A stretch of 64,000 bases of DNA. Origin: Ciceribacter lividus (GTDB taxonomy: Bacteria; Pseudomonadota; Alphaproteobacteria; Rhizobiales; Rhizobiaceae). A program made the translations under genes and the position numbers. The first letter of the stretch is position 1. Every line of letters begins with the position of its first letter. Of the stretch, positions 1 to 7,941 are shown one piece after another. The notes under the pieces are model-generated. The model had not been told where the DNA came from. It made no database searches and saw nothing but the letters and a program-made list of their open reading frames with translations. The stretch covers positions 166,540 through 230,539 of the forward strand of contig NZ_QPIX01000009.1 of the NCBI RefSeq assembly GCF_003337715.1, read 5' to 3'.

Positions 1-101
1 AGCTGATCAAGATCGGTTGAACGGAGTACGTCGCCCTGCCCTGACGCCGCCCTTTGGAAACGGCGAGCCAGGGCACCACCCTGAGGAAATGTCCGAGCTC
101 C

Positions 102-662
102 CTACCGTGACGCCGGGTCCTTCGCGGCAACCGCGCCCATGAAGCGCCCGAGGGCCGAGCAAATTGCGTGTTCGGTCTCCGGCGCGCCGAGGATGGCCGC
201 GATTTCGTCCTCCGATTTGCCGAGCAACGGCACGCGCAGGAAGGTCTCGGGTCTGAGATCGGTCGCGATCGTCTTCAGCACCTCGGTCAGCGCTTCCAGC
301 GCGAAATCGCCCCGATGGGAAGCATGCACGAGCATGACGGGCTTGCCGGGAATTTCGAACCGCGACACCAGCCAGTCGAGGGCGTTCTTCAGACCTCCCG
401 GAATGCCGTGGGCATATTCCGGCGCGCTGACGATCAAGCCGTCCGCGGTCGCGATCTCTTGCGCAAAGGTCAGCACCGGTTCGGGCGTGAGATCGCCTTC
501 CAGGTCGGGATTAAAGATCGGCATCAGGCCGATCAGGCCGGAGATTTCGACCTCCACGCTGTGCGGGGCAAGTCGCCGGATCGCTTCGAGCAGCGCGCGG
601 TTGGTGGAGCGTGTCCGCAAGGAACCGCAGAGCGCGTAGAGGCGTTTGGCCGGGACCGACAT
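102..662 (-). CDS. NADPH-dependent FMN reductase family protein
   Basis: Predicted flavodoxin-like NAD(P)H:FMN/quinone reductase, 186 aa, cytoplasmic. The N-terminal phosphate-binding loop of the family is seen as GSLRTRSTNRAL (residues 13-24). The second signature is PEYAHGIPGGLKNALDW near residue 80, which cradles the flavin ring. Length is normal for the family, and the ATG at 662 has a GAAAGG ribosome-binding site. It stands alone: the next gene ends at 719 on the same strand and nothing identifiable lies to the left. Substrate (free FMN, quinone or azo compound) cannot be told from sequence. Confidence 0.85.
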   Translation of the reverse strand: MSVPAKRLYALCGSLRTRSTNRALLEAIRRLAPHSVEVEISGLIGLMPIFNPDLEGDLTPEPVLTFAQEIATADGLIVSAPEYAHGIPGGLKNALDWLVSRFEIPGKPVMLVHASHRGDFALEALTEVLKTIATDLRPETFLRVPLLGKSEDEIAAILGAPETEHAICSALGRFMGAVAAKDPASR

Positions 663-718
663 GTGGGCGTGCCTTTCAGGAGAATCGGAGCGCCATCATC
701 GCACGCCCGCCGGCCGTG

Positions 719-2092
719 TCACCCCGCCTTGAAGTTGCCCTTCGGAAACTGCGAGGCGAGCGCGCCGTACCATTTGCCGCTTTTCTTGACGATGCGTTCC
801 TGGGTCTCGTAATCGACATAGACGAGGCCGAAGCGCATCCGGTAGCCCTCCGCCCATTCGAAATTGTCCATCAGGCTCCAGGCGAAATAACCGCGCATCG
901 GGAAGCCTTCCTTGATCAGGTCGGCGACGACGCCGAGGTGCTCTACGTAGTAGTCGAGGCGCGGCTGGTCGTCGACCTCGCCCTTCTCCGGCCCCATGTT
1001 GTAGCAGGCGCCGTTCTCGGTGATGTAGCAGGCGGGCAGGTCGTAGCGGTCATAAAGCCCCTCGACGAGCGACTTCAACGCCGGTGCATAGACCTCCCAG
1101 CCGATATCGGTCTTCACCTTCGAGACCGGCGGCGCGCCCGCGGTCGCCGGGAACTCGGCATCGGGCGCCGGATCGGCTGCGACGCGCATCGGCACATAAT
1201 AATTGAGCCCCCACCAGTCGAGACTCTGGCCGATGACCTCCATGTCGCCGTCTTCGATCGCCGGCATGCGACTGCCGAGGGCCTCCATGAACCGGTCGGG
1301 ATACTTGCCCTTGAAGACCGGATCGAAGAAGACGCCGTTGTGGAACTGGAAGGCGCGCTCGGCCGCCGCCTTGTCGGCATCGCTGTCGGAAGCCGGGATC
1401 ACCGCATGGGCGTTGATGACGAGGCCGGCCGGCACCTGCGGTGCCACCTGCCGGATGGCGTCGATGCCGAGGCCGTGGGCGAGATTGGTGTAGTGGAGCG
1501 CATGCAGCGCCGCATCCATGTTCCGCTCCCCCGGCGCATGCACGCCGTAGAGATGGGAGAGCCAGACCGAACACCAGGGCTCGTTGAAGGTTGCGACCGC
1601 ATCGAGCCGGTCGCCGAGCCGCGCCATCACGATCTTGGCGTAGCGGTGGAAGGCATCCGCCGTCGAGCGCGCCGTCCAGCCGCCGTCACCCATCAGCGCC
1701 AGCGGCAGGTCCCAGTGGTAGAGCGTCGCGAATGCCTTGATCCCCCGCGCCTTCAGACCGTCGAGCAGCTTGTCGTAGAAATCGAGCCCCTTCTCGTTGA
1801 TGCGGCCCGTACCCTCAGGGATGATCCGCGGCCAGGCGATCGAGAAGCGGTAGGCGGAGACGCCCATCTCCTGAATGAGGTCGAGATCCTGTTCCCAGCG
1901 GTGGTAGTGGTCGCAGGCAATATCGCCGTTGTGCCGTTGGTAGACGCGCCCCGGCATGTTGGAAAACGCATCCCAGATCGACGGTTTGCGGCCGTCCTCT
2001 TTCGTCGCGCCCTCGATCTGAAAAGAGGCCGTGGCAACGCCGAAAACGAAATCGCCGGGGAACCGCTCGGCAAGTTTCTTCGGATCAGTCAT
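719..2092 (-). CDS. GH1 beta-glucosidase
   Basis: Glycoside hydrolase family 1 enzyme, 457 aa, no signal peptide, so it acts on imported beta-glucosides such as cellobiose in the cytoplasm. The acid/base Glu is in TFNEPW (E171) and the nucleophile Glu in YITENG (E359), both intact. The start is set at the ATG at 2092 (MTDPKKLAERFPGDF), which matches the usual N-terminus just before FxxGVATAS; a longer reading back to 2224 has no family support. A perfect LacI-type palindrome lies about 125 bp upstream (2217-2234), shared in core with the isomerase gene at 5412, so repression by a common sugar-responsive regulator is inferred. Confidence 0.93.
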   Translation of the reverse strand: MTDPKKLAERFPGDFVFGVATASFQIEGATKEDGRKPSIWDAFSNMPGRVYQRHNGDIACDHYHRWEQDLDLIQEMGVSAYRFSIAWPRIIPEGTGRINEKGLDFYDKLLDGLKARGIKAFATLYHWDLPLALMGDGGWTARSTADAFHRYAKIVMARLGDRLDAVATFNEPWCSVWLSHLYGVHAPGERNMDAALHALHYTNLAHGLGIDAIRQVAPQVPAGLVINAHAVIPASDSDADKAAAERAFQFHNGVFFDPVFKGKYPDRFMEALGSRMPAIEDGDMEVIGQSLDWWGLNYYVPMRVAADPAPDAEFPATAGAPPVSKVKTDIGWEVYAPALKSLVEGLYDRYDLPACYITENGACYNMGPEKGEVDDQPRLDYYVEHLGVVADLIKEGFPMRGYFAWSLMDNFEWAEGYRMRFGLVYVDYETQERIVKKSGKWYGALASQFPKGNFKAG

Positions 2093-2216
2093 GGAAACAC
2101 CCCGTCGCTTTGGATCGGAACAGGCGAGGCCGGAAGGGATGGTGCGCGGCCCGCGCGAGAACGTCGAAAGCGGTTTAAACCAATCCGGAATGAGGAGAAA
2201 GACCGATGGGCGAAAA

Positions 2217-2234
2217 AACTGCAACGTTGCAGTT
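2217..2234. promoter_or_regulatory. LacI-type operator palindrome upstream of the beta-glucosidase
   Basis: The sequence AACTGCAACGTTGCAGTT is a perfect 18-bp palindrome centred on CG, the classic form of a LacI/GalR-family operator. It lies 125 bp upstream of the glucosidase start. A second copy with the same GCAACGTTGC core is at 5427-5444. A short palindrome GGTTTAAACC (2171-2180) also lies between it and the gene. The regulator gene is not identifiable in the window; the xylose-type LacI at 11.1 kb sits behind a different motif. Confidence 0.6.
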
Positions 2235-2240
2235 GAACGG

Positions 2241-2356
2241 CACCCTCCCCTTGAAGGGGAGGGTCGGGCCGCAGGTCCGGGGTGGGGTGAACACGTCGAC
2301 AGGGATCATCCCCACCCGCGCATTCCGCGCGACCTCCCCCCTCAAGGGGGAGGTGG
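2241..2356. repeat. Intergenic palindromic repeat, family 1, copy A
   Basis: A 116-bp intergenic element with a CCCTCCCC-TTGA-AGGGGAGGG hairpin at the left, a GGTCCGGGGTGGGGTGA segment, and a CCTCCCCC-CTCA-AGGGGGAGG hairpin at the right. Near-identical elements lie at 9489-9597 (same orientation) and 26670-26797 (inverted). It is non-coding, fills the gap between the dehydrogenase stop and the glucosidase promoter, and resembles the mosaic intergenic elements common in rhizobia. Confidence 0.8.
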
Positions 2357-2364
2357 GCGAACAA

Positions 2365-3537
2365 TCACACCTTCACCCAGGCCCCGTTTTGCTTCGACGA
2401 GGCGATGCAGGCCTCGACGAAGGCAACGCCCTTCACCCCGTCGTCGATGGTCGGATAGACAACGGCGGGATCGACGGCCGTACCGGAGCGGGCAGCAGTG
2501 ATGGCGGCAGCCGCTTCCGAATAGATCGTGGCGAAGGCTTCGAGATAGCCCTCCGGGTGGCCGCTCGGAATGCGGGTGACACGCGCGGCGGATGCACCGG
2601 CGCCGGCGCCCGCACGGGTGATGAGCTGCTTCGGCTCGCCGAGCCGTGTGAACCAGAGATAGTTCGGATCGGCCTGCGTCCACTCGATGCCGCCCCGGCT
2701 GCCGTAGACGCGCAGTTTCAGCCCGTTCTCGTGGCCGGTCGCCACCTGGCTGCACCAGAGCATGCCCTTGGCGCCACCCTTGAAACGCAGCATGACATGG
2801 GCGTTGTCGTCAAGCTTGCGCCCGGCGACGAAGGTGTGGACGTCGGCCGCCAGTTCATCGAGCTCAAGGCCGGAAACGAAGCAGCCGAGATTATAAGCGT
2901 GCGTGCCGATGTCGCCGGTGGAGCCGCCCGCTCCCGACTGCTTCGGGTCGGTGCGCCAGGCGGCCTGCTTCTGGCCGGTCTGCTCGATCGGTTCGGCGAG
3001 CCAATCCTGCGGATACTCCATCTGCACGATGCGGATTTCGCCGAGTTCGCCGTTGAGCGCGAGTTCCCGCGCGTGGCGAACCATCGGATAGCCGGTGTAG
3101 TTGTGCGTGAGGATGAAGAGCGCCCTGCTCTTGTCCGCCACCGCCTTCAGCTTCCTGGCGTCCTCCAGATTGGAGGTGAGCGGCTTGTCGCAGATGACAT
3201 GGATGCCCCGCTCGAGGAAAGCCTTGGCGGCCGGATAGTGCACATGGTTCGGCGTGACGATCGACACCGCCTCGATGCCGTCCGGCCTTGCCGCCTCCTT
3301 CTCCGCCATCTCTTCGAAGGAACCGTAGCAGCGCGCCGGGTCGAGGCCGAGTTCGCGGCCCGATGCCAGCGACTTCTCCGGCGTCGAGGAGAGCGCGCCT
3401 GCCACGAGATCGAAATGATCGTCGATGCGCGCGGCCATCCGGTGCACGCCGCCGATGAAGGCGCCCTGCCCGCCGCCGACCATGCCGAGCCTGATCTTCG
3501 CCGTCCGCTCGCCCGTCTTACCCGCTTCGATCGCCAT
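2365..3537 (-). CDS. Gfo/Idh/MocA family oxidoreductase
   Basis: NAD(P)-dependent sugar or inositol dehydrogenase-like enzyme, 390 aa. The N-terminal Rossmann fold has the GMVGGGQGAFIG loop (about residues 18-29). The catalytic-lysine motif appears as CDKPL (K118), equivalent to the family EKP. The C-terminal GFO_IDH_MocA beta-sheet domain follows. The ATG at 3537 (MAIEAGKTGERTAKIRLGMV) is preferred because the longer frame to 3708 lacks family similarity. Its promoter region holds a perfect 20-bp palindrome (3563-3582). With the GH1 enzyme downstream and the isomerase at 4360 on the same strand, it probably belongs to a sugar or glycoside catabolic cluster; the substrate is unknown. Confidence 0.88.
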   Translation of the reverse strand: MAIEAGKTGERTAKIRLGMVGGGQGAFIGGVHRMAARIDDHFDLVAGALSSTPEKSLASGRELGLDPARCYGSFEEMAEKEAARPDGIEAVSIVTPNHVHYPAAKAFLERGIHVICDKPLTSNLEDARKLKAVADKSRALFILTHNYTGYPMVRHARELALNGELGEIRIVQMEYPQDWLAEPIEQTGQKQAAWRTDPKQSGAGGSTGDIGTHAYNLGCFVSGLELDELAADVHTFVAGRKLDDNAHVMLRFKGGAKGMLWCSQVATGHENGLKLRVYGSRGGIEWTQADPNYLWFTRLGEPKQLITRAGAGAGASAARVTRIPSGHPEGYLEAFATIYSEAAAAITAARSGTAVDPAVVYPTIDDGVKGVAFVEACIASSKQNGAWVKV

Positions 3538-3562
3538 CGTATTAGCTCCTTCTGGAAGTTGG

Positions 3563-3582
3563 TCTGGAATCCGGATTCCAGA
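3563..3582. promoter_or_regulatory. 20-bp perfect palindrome upstream of the Gfo/Idh gene
   Basis: The core CTGGAATCCGGATTCCAG, extended one base each side, is a perfect inverted repeat 26-45 bp upstream of the dehydrogenase ATG and 138 bp upstream of the divergent acetyltransferase. The TGGAAT...ATTCCA form recalls sites bound by IclR- and GntR-family regulators; the assignment is inference. It differs from the GCAACGTTGC motif at the neighbouring sugar genes, so a separate regulator is likely. Confidence 0.55.
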
Positions 3583-3719
3583 TTGGTTAGAATGGCATCC
3601 TGAAGAGAAGGATGCCCTGACAGTGAACAACTGAGATCCGCCTCCCGCGAGGCGAAGCACCAGAGCCGATGCCGACACTCGACGTGCATCGAAGCCCCGC
3701 TTTATCAAGGATCTTGGTC

Positions 3720-4355
3720 ATGCCTTTTCTCGACAGCCAACTGGCTCATCCCATCACGCTCGCCGACGGCTCCCCCTACGAGGAAACCGTCTACCTCAAC
3801 GTCGTCATCGACCATCCCCGTATGGAGATCGGCGACTTCAGTTACTTCACCCATTCAGGCCCCGTCACCGAAACAGCCACGATTCTGGCACCCTATCTCT
3901 ATCCTTTCAGCCGGGAGAAACTGACAATCGGCAAGTTCGTGCAAATCGCACGTGGCAGCCGCTTCATCACCAGTTCCGCCAACCACCCAATGACGGGCAT
4001 CAGCACCTATCCGTTCCGGGTCTTCGATCCGCAGACAATCGGCGGCTATCAGGAGCTTCCCTTCAAGAACACTGCCGTCGGCAACGACGTCTGGATCGGC
4101 GACAGCGCAACCATCATGCCGGGCGTCACCATCGGGTCCGGCGCCATCATCGCGGCGTCTTCCGTGGTGACACGCGACGTACCCCCCTACACGATCGTCG
4201 GCGGGAACCCGGCCAAAACGATCCGCCAGCGATTCCCGCCCGAGGATGTCGCCAACCTCCTCGCCCTTGCCTGGTGGGATTGGCCGCTGGACCGGATCGA
4301 GGCCGCCTTGCCTGCGCTCGAAAAGGGTGACATTCCAGCCCTCCTGCTGGCTTGA
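3720..4355 (+). CDS. CatB/Vat-type hexapeptide-repeat O-acetyltransferase
   Basis: Left-handed beta-helix acetyltransferase of the xenobiotic acetyltransferase (XAT) type, 211 aa. The start ATG at 3720 (MPFLDSQLAHPIT) matches the family; the frame extends upstream to 3669 without support. The catalytic His is in SSANHPMTG (H89). The C-terminal hexapeptide ladder is seen as VGNDVWIGDSATIMPGVTIG with SVVTRDVPPYTIVGGNPAK behind it. Such enzymes acetylate chloramphenicol, streptogramins or unidentified small molecules using acetyl-CoA; no resistance claim can be made here. It is divergent from the dehydrogenase gene and convergent with the isomerase gene (5 bp apart). Confidence 0.85.
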   Translation: MPFLDSQLAHPITLADGSPYEETVYLNVVIDHPRMEIGDFSYFTHSGPVTETATILAPYLYPFSREKLTIGKFVQIARGSRFITSSANHPMTGISTYPFRVFDPQTIGGYQELPFKNTAVGNDVWIGDSATIMPGVTIGSGAIIAASSVVTRDVPPYTIVGGNPAKTIRQRFPPEDVANLLALAWWDWPLDRIEAALPALEKGDIPALLLA

Positions 4356-4359
4356 CGAC

Positions 4360-5412
4360 TCATAACCCCAGCATCCGGCGGTTGGCCGCCTCGTCGGTGC
4401 CGCCGGAAGCGAAGTCGTCGAAGGCCTTTTCCGTCACGCGGATGACATGATGCTTGACGAACTCGGCGCCTTCACGCGCGCCGTCCTCCGGGTGCTTCAG
4501 CGCGCACTCCCATTCGACGACGGCCCAGCCGTCGAAATCGTTGGCCGCCATCTTCGAGAAGATCGCACCGAAATCGACCTGGCCGTCGCCGAGCGAGCGG
4601 AAGCGTCCGGCGCGCTCGACCCAGCCCTGGTATCCGCCATAGACGCCCTGCCGGCCGGTCGGATTGAACTCCGCATCCTTGACGTGGAACATCTTGATCC
4701 GGTCCTTGTAGATGTCGATGTTGTCCAGATAATCGAGGCATTGCAGCACGTAGTGCGACGGGTCGTAGAGCATGTTGGCGCGCTTGTGGTTCTTCACCCG
4801 CTCGAGGAACATCTCGAAGGTGACGCCGTCATGCAAGTCCTCGCCGGGATGGATCTCGTAGCAGACATCAACGCCCTGTTCCTCGGCATAGTCGAGGATC
4901 GGCAGCCAGCGTTTCGCCAGCTCGTCGAAGGCGGTTTCGACGAGGCCTGCCGGACGCTGCGGCCAGGGATAGAAGAAGGGCCAGGCGAGCGCGCCGGAAA
5001 AGGTCGCGTGGGCCTTGATGCCGAGATTGCGGGACGCCTTCAGCGCGTATTTGACCTGCTGCACGGCCCATTCCTGGCGGGCCTTCGGATTGCCACGCAC
5101 CTCCGGCGCCGCAAAGCCGTCGAAGGCCTCGTCATAGGCCGGATGGACGGCGACCAGCTGGCCCTGCAGATGGGTGGAAAGCTCGGTCACCTCGACACCG
5201 TTCTGCCGCGCGACACCGGCAAACTCGTCGCAATAGTCCTTCGATTCGGCAGCCTTTTTCAGATCGATCAACTGCCCGGCCCAGGTCGGAACCTGCACGC
5301 CGACATAGCCCTTCTCGGCGGCCCATTTGGTGATTCCGTCCCAGGAATTGAAAGGCGCCGCATCGCCGGCGAACTGCCCGAGAAAGATGCCGGGCCCCTT
5401 GATCGTCTTCAT
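4360..5412 (-). CDS. Sugar phosphate isomerase/epimerase (AP endonuclease 2 fold)
   Basis: Xylose-isomerase-like TIM barrel protein, 350 aa. The metal-site strands are recognisable: VCYEIHPGEDLHDG, MLYDPSHYVLQ, MFHVKDAEF and WAVVEWECAL, supplying Glu, Asp, His and Glu ligands. Relatives isomerise or epimerise keto-sugars and inositol derivatives and usually sit beside Gfo/Idh dehydrogenases, as here. The start at 5412 has a strong GGAGGAG site. Upstream on the minus strand are a consensus TATAAT (plus positions 5457-5462) and, just downstream of the expected transcript start, the palindrome at 5427-5444. This is a classic repressor position. Confidence 0.88.
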   Translation of the reverse strand: MKTIKGPGIFLGQFAGDAAPFNSWDGITKWAAEKGYVGVQVPTWAGQLIDLKKAAESKDYCDEFAGVARQNGVEVTELSTHLQGQLVAVHPAYDEAFDGFAAPEVRGNPKARQEWAVQQVKYALKASRNLGIKAHATFSGALAWPFFYPWPQRPAGLVETAFDELAKRWLPILDYAEEQGVDVCYEIHPGEDLHDGVTFEMFLERVKNHKRANMLYDPSHYVLQCLDYLDNIDIYKDRIKMFHVKDAEFNPTGRQGVYGGYQGWVERAGRFRSLGDGQVDFGAIFSKMAANDFDGWAVVEWECALKHPEDGAREGAEFVKHHVIRVTEKAFDDFASGGTDEAANRRMLGL

Positions 5413-5723
5413 GAATGCTCCTCCACATCTGCAACGTTGCCGTTAACAATTACAGCATTATACACCGGAGACAACCGGCTAGATTTCATGACCGGGTAGA
5501 GGCTTGCAAGCACGGGTCCGACCGTGAACTGCGCCATCGACGCGACGTCGAGCTCAGTGATCAACGTGGTGAACGGGCCTGCGAGAAGGTGACGGGGGCA
5601 GGCGGGCGTGGGAGATAGCGGTCGCTCAACGCAGCCGGTGATTTGATGCAGGTCATTCCAGGCTGGCGCAGATAGGCTAGTGAAAATAAAGACCAAGCCT
5701 ATTGTCGGAGAGACCAAGCGGGA
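5413..5723. other. Intergenic region between divergent isomerase and Crp/Fnr genes
   Basis: 311 bp without a supported gene. The left end holds the isomerase ribosome-binding site, the LacI-type palindrome and a TATAAT box on the minus strand. The rest encodes nothing I recognise. One minus-strand frame reads as a hydrophobic peptide continuous into shadow sequence of the Crp/Fnr gene, without a start or a known domain. No Crp/Fnr half-site pair was found in front of the regulator gene. Confidence 0.6.
5427..5444. promoter_or_regulatory. LacI-type operator at the isomerase promoter
   Basis: ATCTGCAACGTTGCCGTT carries the perfect 10-bp core GCAACGTTGC and matches the 18-bp palindrome at 2217-2234 at 15 of 18 positions. 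It lies 15-32 bp before the isomerase ATG and about 13 bp downstream of a minus-strand TATAAT (5457-5462), so a bound repressor would block early transcription. Co-control with the beta-glucosidase is inferred. Confidence 0.6.
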
Positions 5724-6476
5724 ATGCCGTGTCCAGTTGAAGCGCTGGATGATTTCGCCTTCATTCGCGAAATGCGTCCGGAGACGCGCAAGCGTCTCAG
5801 TTCCAAGGTTACGCTGACGGCCTTGCCACCGGCGGCCAGCGTTCTGCGACTTGGCGACGTCGTGGACGGGGTTTATCTCATCCGCTCCGGCGGTATTCGT
5901 GTTTACTATCTCGACGCCGATGGTCGCGAAGGAACGCTCTATTGGATCGAAGCCGGACAGAGCTGCATTTTGGCTTTGAACAGCCTGTTCACGGAGATCC
6001 CCTACCCGGCGTGGGCAGAGGCCGAGGCAGACGGCGTCGAGATCCTTACGGTTCCGGGGCCACTCTTTCGTGAACTGTTCGCCGGCGAGCCGGCCGCACA
6101 GCGTTTCCTGTTCGAGCAGCTGTCGGAACGGGTCTTCGAGCTGCAAAAACTGTTGGAGCGGACCATGCGCCTGCCGCAGGAACAGAGGCTCATCCTTCTG
6201 CTTCTGGCGCACGCCGATGCGGATGGAACAGTCCGTCTCTCTCAGGAGAAGCTGGCACGGCATCTGGGAACTATACGTGAAGTGGTGGCCCGCCTTCTGC
6301 GCCATCTCGCAAGTCAGGGGCTCGTCGCAACCGCGCCGCGCCGGATACTTCTGCTGGACAGGCGGAGGCTCATGAAAATCGCTGCGGCCGAAGACGAGAC
6401 TGCCTTTCCTCTGTGGCCCGCGGGACCTCGATGCAGTACGGCGCCCGGACAGGTCCGAGCGCCGCTGAACGACTGA
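5724..6476 (+). CDS. Crp/Fnr family transcriptional regulator
   Basis: DNA-binding regulator, 250 aa. Residues about 20-130 form a cyclic-nucleotide-binding beta-barrel (LRLGDVVDGVYLIRSGGIRV). The long dimer helix runs about 130-160, and the winged helix-turn-helix is at 172-200 (LSQEKLARHLGTIREVVARL). It has only two cysteines (C3, C81), so it cannot carry an FNR-type iron-sulphur cluster. The effector is unknown. It is divergent from the isomerase gene and convergent with the isochorismatase gene (7 bp between stops), giving no operon partner to suggest a target. Confidence 0.85.
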   Translation: MPCPVEALDDFAFIREMRPETRKRLSSKVTLTALPPAASVLRLGDVVDGVYLIRSGGIRVYYLDADGREGTLYWIEAGQSCILALNSLFTEIPYPAWAEAEADGVEILTVPGPLFRELFAGEPAAQRFLFEQLSERVFELQKLLERTMRLPQEQRLILLLLAHADADGTVRLSQEKLARHLGTIREVVARLLRHLASQGLVATAPRRILLLDRRRLMKIAAAEDETAFPLWPAGPRCSTAPGQVRAPLND

Positions 6477-6483
6477 TCCCGAA

Positions 6484-7206
6484 TTATCTGCGCAGCGCGT
6501 CCACCGCGTCCTTGGTGGTAAGGACGCCGTTGGCGATCATGCCGTAGTTGACGAGCGCGGCGTTGTAGGCATCGGCGCCGGGAGCCGCGACGGCATCCTT
6601 GACGACATAGACCTTGAAGCCGTTCTCCATCAGCGCGCGCATGTGGGAGTCCACGCAAAGGTTGGCGACCATGCCGCCGAGGATGACGGTGTCGATGTCG
6701 CGGGCACGAAGCTGGTAGATCAGGTCATTGCTTTCCGGCCCGTACATCTTGTGCGGAGCAACCACGATGGTCTTGCCGTCGTAGATATAGGTCTTGTACG
6801 GCTCGTAGAAGTCAGCGCCGGATCCTTCGAAGCCCTCCGGATCGTTGAGCGACACGCGCTGCAACGCCTTCATGTCGAGAAGCTGGCGCTGCAAGGCCCC
6901 CGCCCGCGACCAGTCCACGTCGAGCGCGTTGTAGACCAGCGGATCGACGGCGAGCGCAACGCCGCTCGACTTGGCCGTCGCCATCAGCGTCTCGATGTTC
7001 TTGATCGTGCCGAGTTCCTTGAGATTATCGGCGAGAAGGCCGTAGAGCTTTCCGTTTTCGGCCAGGAAGTCGTTCTGGGGATCGGTGATGACGATGGCGG
7101 TGTGCGCCTTGTCGAAATGCGGGAGAGCCGGCTCGGCGGCCGAAGCAACAGCCGCCGAAAATGCGAGCGGAAGCCCGACTGCGAGCGAGAGGAGAAGATT
7201 TTTCAT
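6484..7206 (-). CDS. Secreted isochorismatase-like cysteine hydrolase
   Basis: Isochorismatase superfamily hydrolase, 240 aa from the ATG at 7206. Residues 1-23 are a clear Sec signal peptide ending in VASA, so the enzyme should be periplasmic, unusual for this mostly cytoplasmic family. The catalytic triad is visible: Asp in VITDPQNDF (D42), Lys in APHKMYGP (K153) and Cys in ANLCVDSHMR (C184). Relatives hydrolyse isochorismate, nicotinamide, N-carbamoyl compounds or hydrazides; the substrate is not decided by sequence. The frame runs upstream to 7242 but the signal peptide fixes the start. Confidence 0.85.
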   Translation of the reverse strand: MKNLLLSLAVGLPLAFSAAVASAAEPALPHFDKAHTAIVITDPQNDFLAENGKLYGLLADNLKELGTIKNIETLMATAKSSGVALAVDPLVYNALDVDWSRAGALQRQLLDMKALQRVSLNDPEGFEGSGADFYEPYKTYIYDGKTIVVAPHKMYGPESNDLIYQLRARDIDTVILGGMVANLCVDSHMRALMENGFKVYVVKDAVAAPGADAYNAALVNYGMIANGVLTTKDAVDALRR

Positions 7207-7305
7207 TGTCCTTGTCCTTGATAAGCGGATGATATCGGTCATCGTTCGTCCGCGGACGCTGCCGATGACGCCGAACGGTTACGCCTCTCGCCAAATCGCC
7301 GATGT

Positions 7306-7315
7306 AACAATTGTT
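7306..7315. promoter_or_regulatory. Short palindrome in the isochorismatase/Gre intergenic region
   Basis: AACAATTGTT, within the near-palindrome GTAACAATTGTTGC, lies in the 246-bp gap between two divergent genes. It is 100 bp upstream of the hydrolase start. MarR- and LacI-type operators can look like this, but with one copy it is only a candidate. Confidence 0.25.
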
Positions 7316-7452
7316 GCGTCCCGAAAGCCGGTCGCTTATCCCGCGATTTGCCCGCGCAGGCCCGCCTGTCGTATAGAGGGTCTTCAGCCACGCTGGGCGC
7401 ATCCGCCTCGGGCGCGGCGTTGTCCCCGCGAAAAACGGAACGGAGATCGAGT

Positions 7453-7935
7453 TTGAGTGTCGCTTTCGTCAAGGAAGAGAGTGCCGAGGCGGCCTCCGAA
7501 ACCCTTTTGCCCGACCGGCCGATATCGCCGCATCCGAACCTCGTGACGGAGGCGGGCCTGAAGGCTCTGGAGGAGCAGTTGCGGCAGGCCCGCGAAGCCT
7601 ATGAGACGGCAAACATAATCGAAGACGTGAACGAGCGGCGCCGGCAGTCGGCGAGCCCCTTGCGGGACCTTCGCTATTTTTCCGAGCGGGTGCGCACCGC
7701 CCAGCTCGTCCCGCCCCCGGCCTCGACGGAGACGGTCGCCTTCGGAAGCCTAGTCACCTTCGAGCGCGACGACGGGCGCGTCCAGACCTACCGGATCGTC
7801 GGCGAGGATGAGGCCGACCCGAAGGCCGGATCGATTTCCTATGTCTCTCCGGTGGCGGCGCTGCTTCTCGGCAAGGCGGTCGGCGACGTCGTCAGCGTCA
7901 ACGGCCAGGAGCTGGAGATCACGGCGATCTCCTAA
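7453..7935 (+). CDS. GreA/GreB family elongation factor, variant
   Basis: Gre-like protein, 160 aa, with a probable TTG start at 7453 (GGAG ribosome-binding site upstream; no nearer in-frame ATG). The C-terminal FKBP-like GreA/GreB domain is clear (TVAFGSLVTFERDDGRVQTY, then SYVSPVAALLLGKAVGDVV). The N-terminal coiled coil is short, and its tip reads IIEDVNERRRQSASPLRDLRY in place of the family's DxSENAEY segment. The two acidic residues that stimulate RNA polymerase transcript cleavage are therefore not recognisable. It may bind polymerase without cleavage activity, like Rnk/GreA-paralogue factors; this is inference. Confidence 0.75.
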   Translation: MSVAFVKEESAEAASETLLPDRPISPHPNLVTEAGLKALEEQLRQAREAYETANIIEDVNERRRQSASPLRDLRYFSERVRTAQLVPPPASTETVAFGSLVTFERDDGRVQTYRIVGEDEADPKAGSISYVSPVAALLLGKAVGDVVSVNGQELEITAIS

Positions 7936-7941
7936 AGATTG

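Noticed and set aside
1..101. Tail of a coding region at the window start
   Set aside because: One frame ends in a stop at position 20, but it is too short to identify.
611..2236. Long open frame opposite the beta-glucosidase
   Set aside because: It mirrors the GH1 gene, has Arg/Ala/Val-rich shadow composition and no family motif. Similar frames at 2206-3603, 9596-11182, 12253-13947, 23050-25185, 29870-31585, 41386-43326, 48938-50527 and 54919-57165 were rejected for the same reason.
5409..5723. Possible remnant gene on the minus strand (hydrophobic peptide)
   Set aside because: It has no start, no recognised family and runs into shadow sequence of the Crp/Fnr gene.
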